From assembly GCA_963575745.1 (NCBI GenBank), contig CAUYUJ010021684.1:71315-135314 (forward strand): DNA of 64,000 bases. The letters are read 5' to 3'. A program made the position numbers and the translations under genes. Shown here piece by piece: positions 1 to 10,630 of the stretch. How positions within the stretch are numbered: position 1 is the first letter of the stretch; each line of letters opens with the position of its first letter. Source of the DNA: Prorocentrum cordatum. Lineage: Eukaryota; Sar; Dinophyceae; Prorocentrales; Prorocentraceae. Below the pieces are notes generated by a model that was given only the letters and a program-made list of their open reading frames with translations, did no database searches and was not told the origin of the DNA.

Positions 1-1221
1 TTCCTGAGCGCAGCCGCCCGGCCTCCCGGGTCGCTCGGGCACTCGCGACACTCGCGCAGCCACGTCTGCAGCCGCTCCCACTGCGCATCCTCTCTCGCCA
101 GCGAACAAACCCCTGCCTTGCCAGTGTCCTGCCGCTGCCGGGAGCTCTCCAATTGGAACAGCGCCTCCTCGACCATTGCGTCCGCGAGCTGGGGGGGGGG
201 CTGCCCGGATGCCCCAGGCCACGAGGTCGTTGGTCTCTGTGTCCTCCTCAACTGCCCGCCGAAAGATCGCCGGTGCGCCTCCTGTGAGCTTCCAAATCTC
301 CTCACCCCCTAGCTGCCAGACTCCTGGGAGAGGGTTCCGAGCATCGTGGAACAGGATGCGGTCTCCGGGCCATCCTGCCAGCGCCGCGCTCCTAAAGCTC
401 GGCGACGGACCATCCGACGAATGCACCAGCTCCTGGGCGCCTCCTCCCCTGGGGTGCCAATGGCCGCAGGGTCGCGCGCCGTCTGGGCCCCCCCATTTGG
501 GGATGCGCGGGTCCAGGACCAGCTCGCCGTCCTCGCTGCTGAGTCTGATGGCGCCCTGGTTGAGCTTACCGACGCGCGACCTGACGCTCTGCGGCTCCAC
601 GGACTCTTGGCCTAAGCTCATCGCCTCACCTCCACCTCGGGCCGCCAGGACCACCCTGCGCTGCTTCGCGATCGGGTCACCCAACCTAGAGCAGCACACT
701 TCCACCTCCTCCCAGCTGTAGCCCACGCCTCTCAGCCTCCGCAACGCGGGGCCTAGGTCGGCTGGGCCTGGCGCGTCCGCAATAGCAATCTCCGCCTCCA
801 CTTGGACGACGAACTCCGCCCAGCGCCTCGCCTCCTCGCCGTCGTCGTTGGTCAGACTGGCTGCCGCCACGTCTGCGTGCCCAGGGCCTCTGGCGATCCA
901 CTCTGCCACGCCTGGGCGTCGCACGGTGCGCCCTGCCCCTGGGGCTCCGGGAGTTGCGAGCATCCAAACGACCGCACCGCGGCGGGCCCCTGCTTTACAC
1001 AAGGCACCCGTGGCACCTCGCCACTCGACGAGGGTCACCGCCCGCCCTGGTCTCATCTGAAGGGTCCGCGGACGTTGCGGCTCGCGTCGAGCGACGGCCA
1101 GCTGCTTCGCGACCCTGGCGCCTGCATCGCTCTGGCCCTCCCAGACCAGCGCCCGGTGGAGCCAGCCGCGCTCGAGGTGCTCGACCCAGCTGTCCCGCAA
1201 GTCGACGACCTCCAGACCCCT
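1..1221 (-). pseudogene. C-terminal region of the minus-strand retroelement polyprotein
   Basis: After the TAG at 1222-1224 the RNase H reading frame continues without a stop to the left edge of the window. The first residues (VVDLRDSWVEHLERGW, then LHRALVWEGQ) look like the conserved post-RNase H segment of this retroelement family. Further on there are a Trp/Gly-rich stretch (AGWPGDRILFHDARNPLPG) and an acidic segment. I recognise no catalytic domain. Because the frame stays open for about 400 codons and is in register with the RNase H upstream, the TAG is more likely a mutation than a true terminator. Confidence 0.55.
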
Positions 1222-2367
1222 CTACCTGGCCAACTCCACCGCCTCCTCGTCCTCGACCCTGGAAAAGGTGTCCGCGGTGACGTTGTGGTACGTGCGGAAG
1301 TGGGCACTCGCGACCTCATAGCCGTAGACCGCCTCGAGGCACGTGACCACCGTAATCAGGAAGCTGGCGTGCCGGTTCTTCGCCCGGCGGTTCTGCAGCC
1401 AGCAGTGTACGTTGTAGTTGTTCCCGCCATGCATCACTACTCCACGTTCCCACCAGCCTTCCGCTCCTGCCTTGGCTGTGAACGTCACGAGGTTCATGAA
1501 CTCCGCGATCGCAACGATGGCCTCCTCATCCTCCTCTGCGCCGACCGCCTCCCACAACGCCTGCGTGAACTCAGGCACGGCGTGGAATGCGCACTTAGCG
1601 TTGACCCAATCGACCGCGGCGATCCTCTGCGGGGCGGCATCGCCAGTGACCCATATCACGCGGCACTGCCACCCGGGGGGCGCCAGCTTCTCGTTGATAG
1701 AGAGGGCGCCGGGCAGCGCGCCCGCAAAGCGCGAGCTCCACTTCGCCCTATCTGCCGCCAAGACGCGCGCCGCCTCGGCGGCCTGCCAGAAGTCCGCCCA
1801 CGCCAAGTGCCCCTGCTGATCGTCGCTCCTGGGCCCTGCGAGCCTCCTCGGGCGACCCCGCATGAGTGCGTCGGTAGCGCTCACGAGGCAGCGCATGGCT
1901 GGCATGACGAGGCACCAATACTGCTGATTGCCTCGGTTGATCTCCAAGAAGTTCCAGGGCATGGTCTGATACCCGTAGTCCAGCGTGGGGTCCGCCAGTA
2001 GGTAGGCCGCCTTCTCGATCTTGCGCTCCGGCATCTCAATCGTGCCTTCGCGGGTGCGATAGAGGAGGCCAGAGCAGATCTCCGACGTCTCCCAGCCGCC
2101 CTCCTCGAGGTCCTTCTCCTCTTTGATAGCCTCGTCGCCAAGGCATGCCCTGATCCCTTCGAGCGCAGCGTCGCTGCTCTGAGCCGCCCTCGTGCCAATG
2201 TCGGGCTCGACGAGCACCTGATCATCCATGAGGAACGAGCTGTGAAAGGGGACGCTGTCGCCCCACCTCGCATCGGCCGGGCGGTAGGCAGCATGGTAGC
2301 ACTTCGCCACCCACGCCCAGATCATCCACTTGCCAGGGCTGCCCGTCCAGCCGAACGTGAGGACCAT
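1222..2367 (-). pseudogene. RT C-terminal part and RNase H domain of minus-strand retroelement
   Basis: The segment opens with FGWTGSPGKW, the hydrophobic GxP block that follows the RT catalytic region in this family. Its C-terminal half is an RNase H fold: WVTGDAAPQRIAAVDW in the first-strand position, an acidic helix (ALWEAVGAEEDEEAI), HGGNNYNVHCWLQNRRAKN in the DNxxxxxxL position, and FRTYHNVTADTFSR at the end, where the final Asp of RNase H is expected in a TADxxSR motif. It is preceded by an in-frame TAA at 2368-2370 and ends in TAG at 1222-1224, both inside recognisable family sequence. The HGGNN variant may lack a catalytic Asp. Confidence 0.7.
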
Positions 2368-2370
2368 TTA

Positions 2371-3198
2371 GACCGCCGTGATCAGAGCCGCGACACCCCA
2401 CTTACCCCCCTCGAGGTCCGCGCCGAAGATGCACGCGTCCATCTCGTGCATCACCTCCCACCTGAAGGCGTCCTTGACGTCTTCCCTGGCCAGCACAATG
2501 TCAACGCCCGGCATGCGCGCCTTCCATCACATGATGATACGGGCGAGGTCCTCGTGCCGCGGCTGGTCCGCTGGGGGGTGGTCCTCCTTGGGGCAGCTCT
2601 GGTTGGGGACCGTCCCGTCCCAAATGAGGCGGCCCTTGTCGCTCATGGTGCGGTCCGGGTTCTGCTTGGGCACCCTCGCCATGGGCGCGGTCACAACCTT
2701 GCTGAGCAGGTGCTCATGGACGTCGGTGCAAAGCAGGACACGGTCCTTCGCCGCGTCCTTCCAGAGGGCGTGCAACACCTCGTCGAGGTGATCCTTCGCA
2801 CTGGGGTGTGGCCACGCCTTGAGGCGCGCCGGTACTCCTCTTAACCTCGCCCTAGCCCCCTCCTCGGCCACCTTCCGCGCATGCTCCAGCAGCGCGCCTT
2901 CTACTAGCGGCTCCAGATTCTTGTCGAAGATGCCCCTCAGGTGGTAGCCACGCCTCTCCCACCAGACCCCCCCCAGGGCGACAATCGCCTTCTCGAGCGA
3001 CCCCGCCTCTTCCAGCACCGCGTCTCCTAGCCTTACCACCTCCTTGACCTGGCCCTCCTCATGGTCCTGGTGGTCCTGCAAACAAATCGTAGTGGGCCCT
3101 GGCCGCCACATCCTCCGGTCTCCCCTTTGAGTCGCACTCGATGATGACCTCTCCTGCCCTCGTTGACTCCTCGATCTTGCCACCAAGCGCCTCTTCAT
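2371..3198 (-). pseudogene. RT fingers/palm N-terminal half of minus-strand retroelement
   Basis: The protein reads PMARVPKQNPDRTMSDKGR, then LIWDGTVPNQSCPKEDHPP and QPRHEDLARIIM, which is the K...R.I.D..xVN block at the start of the RT palm. Reading continues through an in-frame TGA (2527-2529) into ARMPGVDIVLAREDVKDAF, where DVKDAF carries the first catalytic Asp, and on to FGADLEGGKWGV before a TAA at 2368-2370. Two nonsense codons in a conserved enzyme core argue for a decayed copy. The N-terminal third is Lys/Glu-rich (about 2,700-3,050), and its frame differs from the methylase-like segment upstream, which implies another frameshift around 3,060-3,090. Confidence 0.7.
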
Positions 3199-4464
3199 CG
3201 CCGTGCTGATCTGACTTCCCCCCTCCGTGCTCAGCTCCGCCCGCTTGGCGGCCCCGCCGAGCCCGCTGCATGACCGCCCTGGCCACCGGGTCGGCTATTT
3301 CTTGCGAGTACGTCTCGCCGCGCTTGGTGACTGCCTTGCCCTCTACCAAGACGTGCACATGGTCCCCGCTGCAGCGGAGATTGAGGGCCTCGGCGACGTC
3401 CTCCGAGGTCGACACGATGCGGGCGGGCTTGAGATGAAGCCCACCTGCCGCGCTCCGAATGTTGAGCGCGCACTGATCGAGGCGGACCTGGCGCCGCGCA
3501 GGGTCGGCGAGGATCGGGGCGAGCAGGCGCCGCGCCGCCGAGAGCCACGGGTTCTCCTGAGCAGCCCCGCCCCTTGGCGGCTCGCGCGACCATGACCCTT
3601 TTGGCCAGTGCGAGAAACACCGCGCCCGCCTTCTTGACCTTGGACAGGTCGACCCCGCGCGACTCGTTGAGCGCAACAAACGCGCAGAAGGCGGTGCACT
3701 GGCCAGCTAATCCACGTCTCGTGCGGGTCGTAGGGCTGGATGAGGCCCAGGAGAAGCTTCCTGTCCCTCCTGCGGCGCAAGTCCTGGCCGTGCTGGAGTC
3801 CGATATTGATGGCCCGGCCGCCTTGCTGCACCACCGCCTGGGAGATGCGAGCCTCCCCCGTGAAGATCTCCAGGAAGTCCAGCCGGCGACCCTGTTGCTG
3901 CAGGAGTGCCGCCTGCGCGCCGAGCCAGATCCGGATCTCGTCCTCGGACGGGCCCGAGTTCATCTCCCCGACCTTCTCGCCTCCCTGACCCTCATCCTCT
4001 TCAACCTCTCCTGCCACCGCCTTCTCCAAGAAGAGCGCGGAGTTGGCCAGCGTCTCGTCGCTCAAGAGGCCCGCCGAGAAGCCAGAGGCAGGACGCCCCG
4101 TGGCCACAAGGCCCGCGGCCTCTGCGCAGCGCTGGCACGCCAGCGCGCCCGGGTGCGCGGGCGGGGACCGCGTGGCGAGCGCTAGCTCGAGTAGCGCCTC
4201 CCAGCCCAGGGCGGGCAGCTCCTGCACTTCGATCCCTGCTCCGTAAAGTTGTCCCATGACGCCCACTTCCTGGTGGGACGAGGACCCGCACGTGGCCTTT
4301 GTGCACGAGCACCCACAGGATATCCTCCTCTCTCCTCGTGAACTCGGCGCCAATGATGAGCTCGACTGCGACCCTGCCATAGTAGTCCACCCGCACCGCG
4401 CCCAACGCTTTCGTGCGCAGGTGGTCGGGCGGCAGGGCCGCGTACATGCGGTAGTCCTTGTCAT
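3059..4464 (-). pseudogene. C5-methylase-like (PC...ENP) domain of minus-strand retroelement
   Basis: At about 3,838-3,882 the protein reads LDFLEIFTGEARISQAVV, a motif I-like SAM-binding loop (E-IF-TG-x-A). About 45 residues on, WISWP is followed by a one-base frameshift at about 3,697-3,706. The neighbouring frame supplies CTAFCAFVALNESRG, so motif IV-like PC is recovered only by allowing that shift. A second shift near 3,560 leads to AAQENPWLSAARRLL (3,546-3,560 encode QENP), the motif VI-like position, then LDQCALNI and LRCSGDHVHVLVEG. This PC/ENP order matches C5-cytosine methyltransferases, although the PCQxFS core is not canonical. It could bind SAM or be a catalytically dead relative. 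Confidence 0.6.
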
Positions 4465-5486
4465 GGTCTCGGTGTGTGAGGTCGTGGCAGAAGATGCGGA
4501 GGTCCGCCTCCGCCTGCGTCAGAAGGCCTGGGACCTCGCCCAAGGCGCCCTCGGCGATCCGCGCTGCTTGCAGCATCTTTTCGGAAGCTCAAACTCTCTT
4601 CCTGAACGGCTATCGCCGATGGCCACTCGCACTCCTGCGGCGGGCTCTCGCGATACATGTGCGCGGCGATCACGTTGATGATAGCGCACTCCCTGAGCTC
4701 GATGTCCGGGGGCTCATTGCTCGAGCGCTGCAAGCCGGGAGCCAGAGCCAGCTTGTCGCGGTAGTCTAGCATCGTCCACTCGCTGCCCGCCAGCGTGAGC
4801 GCGCCTTTCCCCGGCTCGTCGTCCTCGCCCCACGTAATGGGGCCCACGATGGCCTGGTGAGTGGTGATCTCGCCTGCCTTCCCCCGCCCGTAGTGCTGCT
4901 GCATGAACGCACCCGCCGCCTCCGCGAGCTCAGGGCACCCGTAGTCCACGGCATGCGCTGCGAGGGCCTCCACGTCATATTCTTCATTCGCCTCCTTGGC
5001 CGCTCGGACCCGATTCCGAAGATAACAGCCGAGCAGGCCGGTCTCTGCAGCGATGTGCGCCAGCGCAGGGTCGGTGTCGATCTCGTGCATCACCTCCTTG
5101 CGCCTGGCCAGCTCGGGGGTAGAATCCGGCAGGTGGGCCCGCTGCTGCTTGGCCTGATGGTGGTTGCCAAGCCAGCGGGCGTCCGGGCCTTGCATGGTGA
5201 CGCGCAGGTGCTCCTCTAACTCCGTCGGGTTGAAGTCCTTGAGCTCCTGCGGTGCTTCCACCCAGCCCAAAGGCGGGGGCGCTGCGCTTTCCGCCCCGTC
5301 CTTGGCTGCCCCCGCGGCCAGCGCTACTCGGCTGTCACTCTCCTCTACCTCCTGGCCCTGGCCGGCGCTGGGGTCGATGCTGCCGCCTCTCCGGCCGTCG
5401 ACGCCTCTGCCGCTGCCCTTCCCGCCGTCCGCCGCCTGCCTGAGCGGGCGCCTGCGCGTCCGCGTCACCAGCCTTCTTGGACGCAT
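4001..5486 (-). pseudogene. Conserved linker region between gag and methylase-like domain
   Basis: Two overlapping frames (4,461-5,486 and 4,001-4,576) cover this part, with a shift near 4,580 between EESLSF and the segment containing LGAVRVDYYGRVAVELIIGA and EEDILWVLVHKGHVRVLVPP. The second block (4,260-4,410) has the alternating hydrophobic pattern of beta strands and is followed in the next frame by GQLYGAGIEVQELPALGW. The upstream block is rich in Ala/Glu helices (EVMHEIDTDPALAHIAAET). I do not recognise a named domain. An aspartic protease would be expected near here in an LTR element, but I see no D-T/S-G motif. Confidence 0.45.
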
Positions 5487-6450
5487 CCTCAGCCTCCTGC
5501 GCTTGCCTGAGCGCCTCGATCCTTTTGTTCGCAGCCTCGTGCGTGCCCACCTTGGGGCCTCCCTTGGGGCCCCCCCGCTTGATCAGCTGCATCTGCACGG
5601 AGCGGTCCAGCAGGCCAACCTTGCCGATCGGCTTGTGCGAGTGCGGGCACGAGGAGTTGTGGCGCCCCTTCCAGCTGGAGTTGCCCCAGCAGAGGATGCG
5701 GCCGCTCGCTGGAGACTTGGGGCGGTGGTCGAGACTGCGGCCGTACTCCTTGCGAGAAAGGGCATGCCCAAGCAAGCCAGCGCCTCCTCGACCTCCCGCG
5801 GCCCCTCCTGCCGCCCCCGCAGCATCGGAGCCCCCTGAGCCCGCCATGCCCGCTTTGGGCCCGGCCCGGACCTGGGCTGGGTGGGCTGCGGGGGGGGGGG
5901 GGGGCGCATTGGAGCGGAAAGCTGCCTGCCACTGCGACCTCGCCAGTTTGTTGTGGTGCCTGACCATGATGTCCGTCGTAAAGTACTGGTCGGGCTCGTC
6001 CAAGAAGTATGCGCGCGGCGTCCGCTGCCAAGGTCGCGAGTCCTCACTGCTAGTGGGGGACGTGCACACGAGCTTGACGCGGTCCCAGGTCGGGTTCTCA
6101 TCGCCCATGAGCTCCAGCATGCGAGCCCTTTTCATCCGCAGTTCCTCGCACCAGCGACCACGCAACTCCGCCCAGATGCCGAGGATGACGTTGGGAGGCC
6201 AAACATACTCCGCCTCATCATTGAGGCTGAGCAAATGCTCGGCGGCCTTGATCTGCTGGTCGTAGTGTTCCTGGCCATAGAAGCAGGCCCACGCCCACGA
6301 CTCGCGCTTGGCATCTTGGAACCAGTGCTGAGTGTTGGACGCGCGCCTCGGGCGCGTCTCTACCTTGTAGTCCTTCGGGGGCGCGTAGCCGTCCATGTCC
6401 GCCTCCGTCGTCCTCGGGAAGTTCGCGCAGCTGAGGCAGTAGTCCGGCAA
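5335..6450 (-). pseudogene. Gag-like region with a CCCH-type zinc finger
   Basis: The N-terminal half is a soluble helical domain with many aromatic residues (NTQHWFQDAKRESWAWACF, then a long Arg/Glu helix near 6,130-6,200). The middle is low complexity, Ala/Gly/Pro-rich (5,800-5,900). From about 5,630 to 5,700 it reads ILCWGNSSWKGRHNSSCPHS followed by HKPIG, a C-x(n)-H/C-x(n)-CPHxH arrangement resembling a CCCH finger, as expected for nucleic-acid binding by a gag-like protein. The C-terminal tail is basic. The frame upstream (6,218-7,429) joins near 6,450 by a frameshift. Confidence 0.5.
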
Positions 6451-7709
6451 GTGCAGGCGATCGCGCCCCCCATGCTGTGGGGAACTTGATGGACCTGAAG
6501 AGCGGCCTCGAGTTCTGACCCACGGACCTCAGTGCGTGGAAAGCGTCCTTGCCGAGCAGTCCTGGGCACAGCGTGACCGTGTAGTAGTCGCACCCTCTGG
6601 CCATGAACACTAGCTGCTCCTCCGCGCGCCCGATGCTGGCCAGCGTGCCCTTTGCTGCGCCGCCTGCCTCCTCAGCATGCTTGCTGGCCCTCCCCAGCTC
6701 GCGCACGAGGTTCTGCAGGCCGATGCCTACATCAGACTCCGCCGTGGGCGCTGCCAGCACCCTCTCCTCCTGCGGCAGGGAGGACGCACCAGCGTGCCGC
6801 TCCCTAGGGCGAGTCGCCCTCTCCACAAAGGAGGGTGACGTGGGCGGTGGAGCCGTCCATGGCGTGGTCGAGGTGGCTCCTCCTGATCCGTAGAACGCGC
6901 TCGGGTTAAATCCCGGCCGCGCCTCCGGCCGCGGTGGCGGCCTCTGCCCGAAGCCGAGAAAGCCCAGCCCCGGCGGAGGCAGAGTCGGGCCCGACTGGCC
7001 CTCAGGAGAAGCCCGCGCGGGGGCCGCGGGCCCCGAGCCTCCTCCTGCCGCCTCGTAGCCCTCGTACGGAGCGCGCGCGGGAGGGGGGGGGCGGCGGCCC
7101 GTCTGCTGCGCCTGGGCGCGGGCTACCCTCGCCGTCCTCAAGCTCTCGACTCCAGAGGTCGCGGCACCCTCGAAGGAGACTGACGCCGACCTCGCTGACT
7201 CCTCCTCCCTGCAGCGTGTCCGCCGCCTCGATGATGAGCTCCGCCAGCAGCTCGTGCTTGCCCATCCCGCTCTCCGCTGAGATGACCCCTCGGGCTGCGC
7301 TGTCTGCGAGGCCGCCGGCACGCTTGGTGAGGTAGGCTGCAACGAGGATTGACCTCGGATCATGGCTCTTCTGCTCCTCGTCCTGCGCCTGGGCTCTGCG
7401 CAGCTTCTTGTCGAAGTCGTCGTGGGCATCCTGTCGAGTAGGGGTAGTGCTGCGACTCCGTGACCGAGCCCGCTTGGCCATGAGGTGCCGATTGCGGTCC
7501 TTGCTCAGAGAGATGACCGATGCCGGGCTCAATGAGTCGCCGCGGTAGTTCGTGCCGTCCCCGTGGTCCGACAAGCGCAGCGCGGCGCCTGACCACCAGC
7601 AGATCGCGGGCGGCTGCGCCTCCACGAACTCGTCGAGCAGCTCAGGCCTAGGGGGGGCGAAGGCCCCATCTGACACGGAGAAGGTCAGCCCCAAGCCCAC
7701 CGCCTCCAC
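6218..7709 (-). pseudogene. Proline-rich N-terminal gag portion
   Basis: Two frames (7,002-7,709 and 6,218-7,429) together give a Pro/Gly/Ala-rich segment ending in a more ordered part with SDVGIGLQNLVRELGRASKH, ARGCDYYTVTLCPGLLGK and GQNSRPLFRSIKFPTAWG (about 6,460-6,720). The last block passes by frameshift into the gag-like region downstream. The upstream frame contains KRARSRSRSTTPTRQ, a basic RS-like patch, and a DDFDKKLRRAQAQDEEQKS helix that could form a coiled coil. No catalytic motif is visible. Confidence 0.4.
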
Positions 7710-9218
7710 GTCCGTACGAGGGTCGTCGCTCTTGCAGTTTGTTCGTCGGGCCGATGAAGCGGGCGGGGAAGCTGTAGTACGCGTCCCACGAGCCAGACTG
7801 CCTCTGCCTCGGCCTTGGCTGGGCTGCCCTTGCGGCTGGAGGCCGCTGGCGCGCGACGAGCCGCACGCTCCTCGCTCCTCCTATCTGACCTCGCTCCTCC
7901 TGGGCGCTGATCACCATCATCGTCCTCTCGATGGGGAGTTGCCGACCGGCTACGCCAGCCCACCACGCGATCAGCCGCGTGGGCCGTGCACAGCGAGAAC
8001 CCGTCCTTCTCGACCACATGGGCGCGGTGGCACTGTGAGCGTGCACATCTCCGCCGAGCCGCCTGGCTCTCGTAGGTACCCGCATGATGCACGCACGCAC
8101 GAAAGGTCCAGGTGCCCGCCTCCTCTTGCAGGTCACGGGTGTCCGAGACAGCTGCGTCCTCCACCAAGAGGAAGACCGGACTCTGCCTGGCAGCGTCCTT
8201 GCAGCACTGGGCGCTCAAGACCTGCGTGCCACCCTCTGTGATGTAGGCCACCTGGTCGGCCTGGCAGACGTCCACGCTAGGCTCCGACTCCGTCTCCGAG
8301 TTGGGGTCCATCTCTTCGGCCTTGCCCGCGGGGTGCCCCGGCTTGGGGTGCCTCATCCTCTTCTTGGCGCAGCACTTGAATAGTCGCCCTAGTGCCCTGC
8401 CCATGCCACGTCCCGCCCAAGCGCAGCAGAGTCTCCCGCCTGCGCGGGCCCTGCCTGCGGGAGAGCGCTTGGCCAAGTCCGCCACGTTGATCGGGGAACT
8501 GTGGGACACAACGCACGACGAGCAGATATGCACCATCGGCCTGTCCCCGGTGGGGAGCGCGCACGGAGTAGTGGCGCACAGATGGACCATCCCGATGCCG
8601 TCGTCGTCGCGGGTCGCGTCCGGGTCCGCCTTCAGGTGCCGATGCGAGCTCCCCTTCACCTCCCGAAACTTGTAGACGTACCCATGGCGAGTGAGCCGGC
8701 CACCCTTGAATGGGCCCTGCTCAAGCCTAGCCACAGAACCTCCCGACTGGACGATGAGGTCGTTGGGCATCATCTTCTCAGCCCCTCCTCCTCGGCCTCT
8801 GACCTCGGTCTTGATGTAGTCCTCGCCGATCTCGAGGGCCTCGGAGCTGCCGTACCAAGTAAGCGCTGCGGCAGTATTGCCGTCCAGTGCCAGCTTCACG
8901 TCATTCCCTGACTTGTGGCCCTGCGCGAATCCTCTCATGGTGGTAGACCACAACGTCAGGTATCTCCACGCTGTCCTCAGGAACCATCCCCCGCCCCCGG
9001 GGTGCTCGTGGCCCCTGGCCCTCCAGTCGGCCTCGGAGTGTCCGTGTATCCCGCCTGCTTCGGTCTTTCCCGTCTCTCCCCACTGTCCTCCGCCCAGTGG
9101 CACCGTTTCCCCACTCCCCTTCTGTCCTGGCCCTTCTACCCTCCTCCCTGGTCCGCCCTCCCGCCGCGGTATCGAGATTAAGAGCGGACCCCTTCTTGTT
9201 CCCGGTAGGTTTGATCAA
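7685..9218 (-). pseudogene. N-terminal Cys/His-rich region of minus-strand retroelement
   Basis: The readable part starts near 8,900 (LTWYGSSEALEIGEDYIKTE), continues through RHGYVYKFREVKGSSHRHLK and HLCATTPCALPTGDRP, and then has a short hydrophobic and Cys-rich stretch (CCAWAGRGMGRALGRLFKCC). Near 8,000-8,100 RRRCARSQCHRAHV followed by FSLCTAHA gives a C-x4-C-H...C-x2-H set that could bind one zinc. An alternative frame at 8,901-9,000 (EDSVEIPDVVVYHHERIRAG) suggests another frameshift at the N-terminus. Similar blocks precede gag in other dinoflagellate elements I can recall, but no function is established. Confidence 0.4.
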
Positions 9219-10318
9219 GATCCCTCGATTCAGGAGCCCGTCCAGTCTTCACCCGAGTCTGCGAGCGAGGACTGCACGAACGGGACCATCCCTGGAGCCT
9301 ACATCGACTTCGCCACGGACCTCATCGACAGCACCAGGGCGACCGTCGGCGCCCACCGGAAGATGATCTACAACCTGGCGGTCGAGTCCAGCGCCTCGGT
9401 CGAGGGCATTCCGGACCTGCCTCTGGCCGCATTGGGGTTGCCGCCAGGTTCATCCTGGACCAGCTCGACAGCAGTGGGGACGCCTCCGCAGTCGCCCTCG
9501 CCTGCGCGGACCCTGCCTTGGGCAGGCGCGCGCGCCTGGCTGGGGCCGCCGCCGGACTCGTCTCAAGCAACGGCTAGGATGAGGGAGGAAGCAACCCCGA
9601 ACCACGGATACCTCGACCCCCCCACCAGGGCCACGGGCACCGAGGGTCCAAGTCCAGGCGGCCAGAGAATCAAATGGCACCATCCACCCTGCACCATGTC
9701 CCAGGGGAGGCATGGGACTTTAACCTGGCGAGCGGGGGTGTTCGGGACCCTTCGCCACCCCTCCCGCCCGAGCCCCACGACCCAGCCTCCTTCCAGTGTC
9801 TTCCCCCTGTCCTGCCTTCCCTTCTGCCTCCCGCCTTGCTTTGAGCGCCCCGTAGGTTCCCCTGTGCAGGACTGTGCGTCGGCCCTTCCCGCGAGGACGA
9901 ACGACGAGCACTTCTTCGACCCGCAGGTCGCGATGGCCTTCCTCACCGAGCCCTTCGGTCGCCCGCCGATGCTGTGCCCCTGCGCCCGGGCCTGCGGCAG
10001 CAGCCCGCCCGCGCAGCACACGAGTTCGGCAGAGCTGTTCTTCCTGCACCACCTGCGCAGCTGCGCCTCCTCGGCCTCTGGGAGCGCTTCTACTTCTTCC
10101 AGTCCGGCGAGCTTGTCTTCGATCTATTCGCCTTGGCCTCGGGCATCCCCGGGAGTCGCACGGGCGCTCGACTTCGTCTTCGATGTCCTCGGCCTGCTCC
10201 CCCCGGGGATCGCAGCCCTTCCAAGCCTGGCCCCTATGTGGCTGGGGCGGGGTCATGGGATCCCAGTGCTTGCACTTGCTGGTCGGGCCCCTCCTGACGG
10301 GCACCGTGGTTCCACAGA
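9209..10318 (+). other. Candidate exons of an unidentified plus-strand gene
   Basis: A pyrimidine-rich stretch (9,060-9,190) ends in an AG at about 9,208 and is followed by an open frame reading GAYIDFATDLIDSTRATVGA, a helix-rich sequence. At about 9,430 a single-base shift leads to ARFILDQLDSSGDASAVALA and on to LVSSNG near 9,575. A second pyrimidine tract ends in AG near 9,869, after which one frame runs to about 10,318 and includes RLLGLWERFYFFQSGELVFD. Joining the two by a GC donor keeps phase. The opposite strand is also open over much of 9.6-10.6 kb and contains Cys-rich peptides, so strand assignment is uncertain. I recognise no family. Confidence 0.28.
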
Positions 10319-10630
10319 CGGTCCTCTTGGCCGCGTGCCTTGCGGCTTCGCCCATGAAGTTCGTGGCCTTGGGAGCGGCGGTGCACGGCTCGCCTGCGCA
10401 GCGGGCGCTGGCTGGCGCGTGCGCTTCAGCTTTGATCTCGGAGCTGCACTTCGCCCGGCCCGTGTGCATCGTGGTGACGTTGGCTGCGACCTGGGCGCTG
10501 AGCCCCATGACGTACGCCCAATCGTGCTCTACATGTGTTGTGGGAGCCCACGCCATCCTGATGGTTAGGGCCGTCACCGCTCCAGCCTTCCCAGCGCAGG
10601 AGGCTCCAACGACGCGTACGTCTGCAACGT

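Larger units (their letters stand above)
1..9218 (-). mobile_element. Degenerate retroelement encoding gag, C5-methylase-like domain, RT and RNase H
   Basis: Seven overlapping minus-strand coding segments read in one consistent domain order from 9.2 kb down to the window edge: Cys/His-rich N-terminal region, Pro-rich linker, gag with CCCH-type finger, conserved linker, C5-methylase-like domain, RT, RNase H, C-terminal region. At least five frameshifts and three in-frame stops (1222-1224 TAG, 2368-2370 TAA, 2527-2529 TGA) interrupt it, so this copy is probably dead. No long terminal repeat pair is visible, and the 3' end lies outside the window. A methylase domain upstream of RT is, to my knowledge, a feature of dinoflagellate retrotransposons. 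The class (Ty3-like, DIRS-like or other) cannot be settled from motifs alone. Confidence 0.8.

Noticed and set aside
802-2001. 399-residue plus-strand frame
   Set aside because: Antisense to the RT/RNase H region, which has recognisable motifs on the minus strand.
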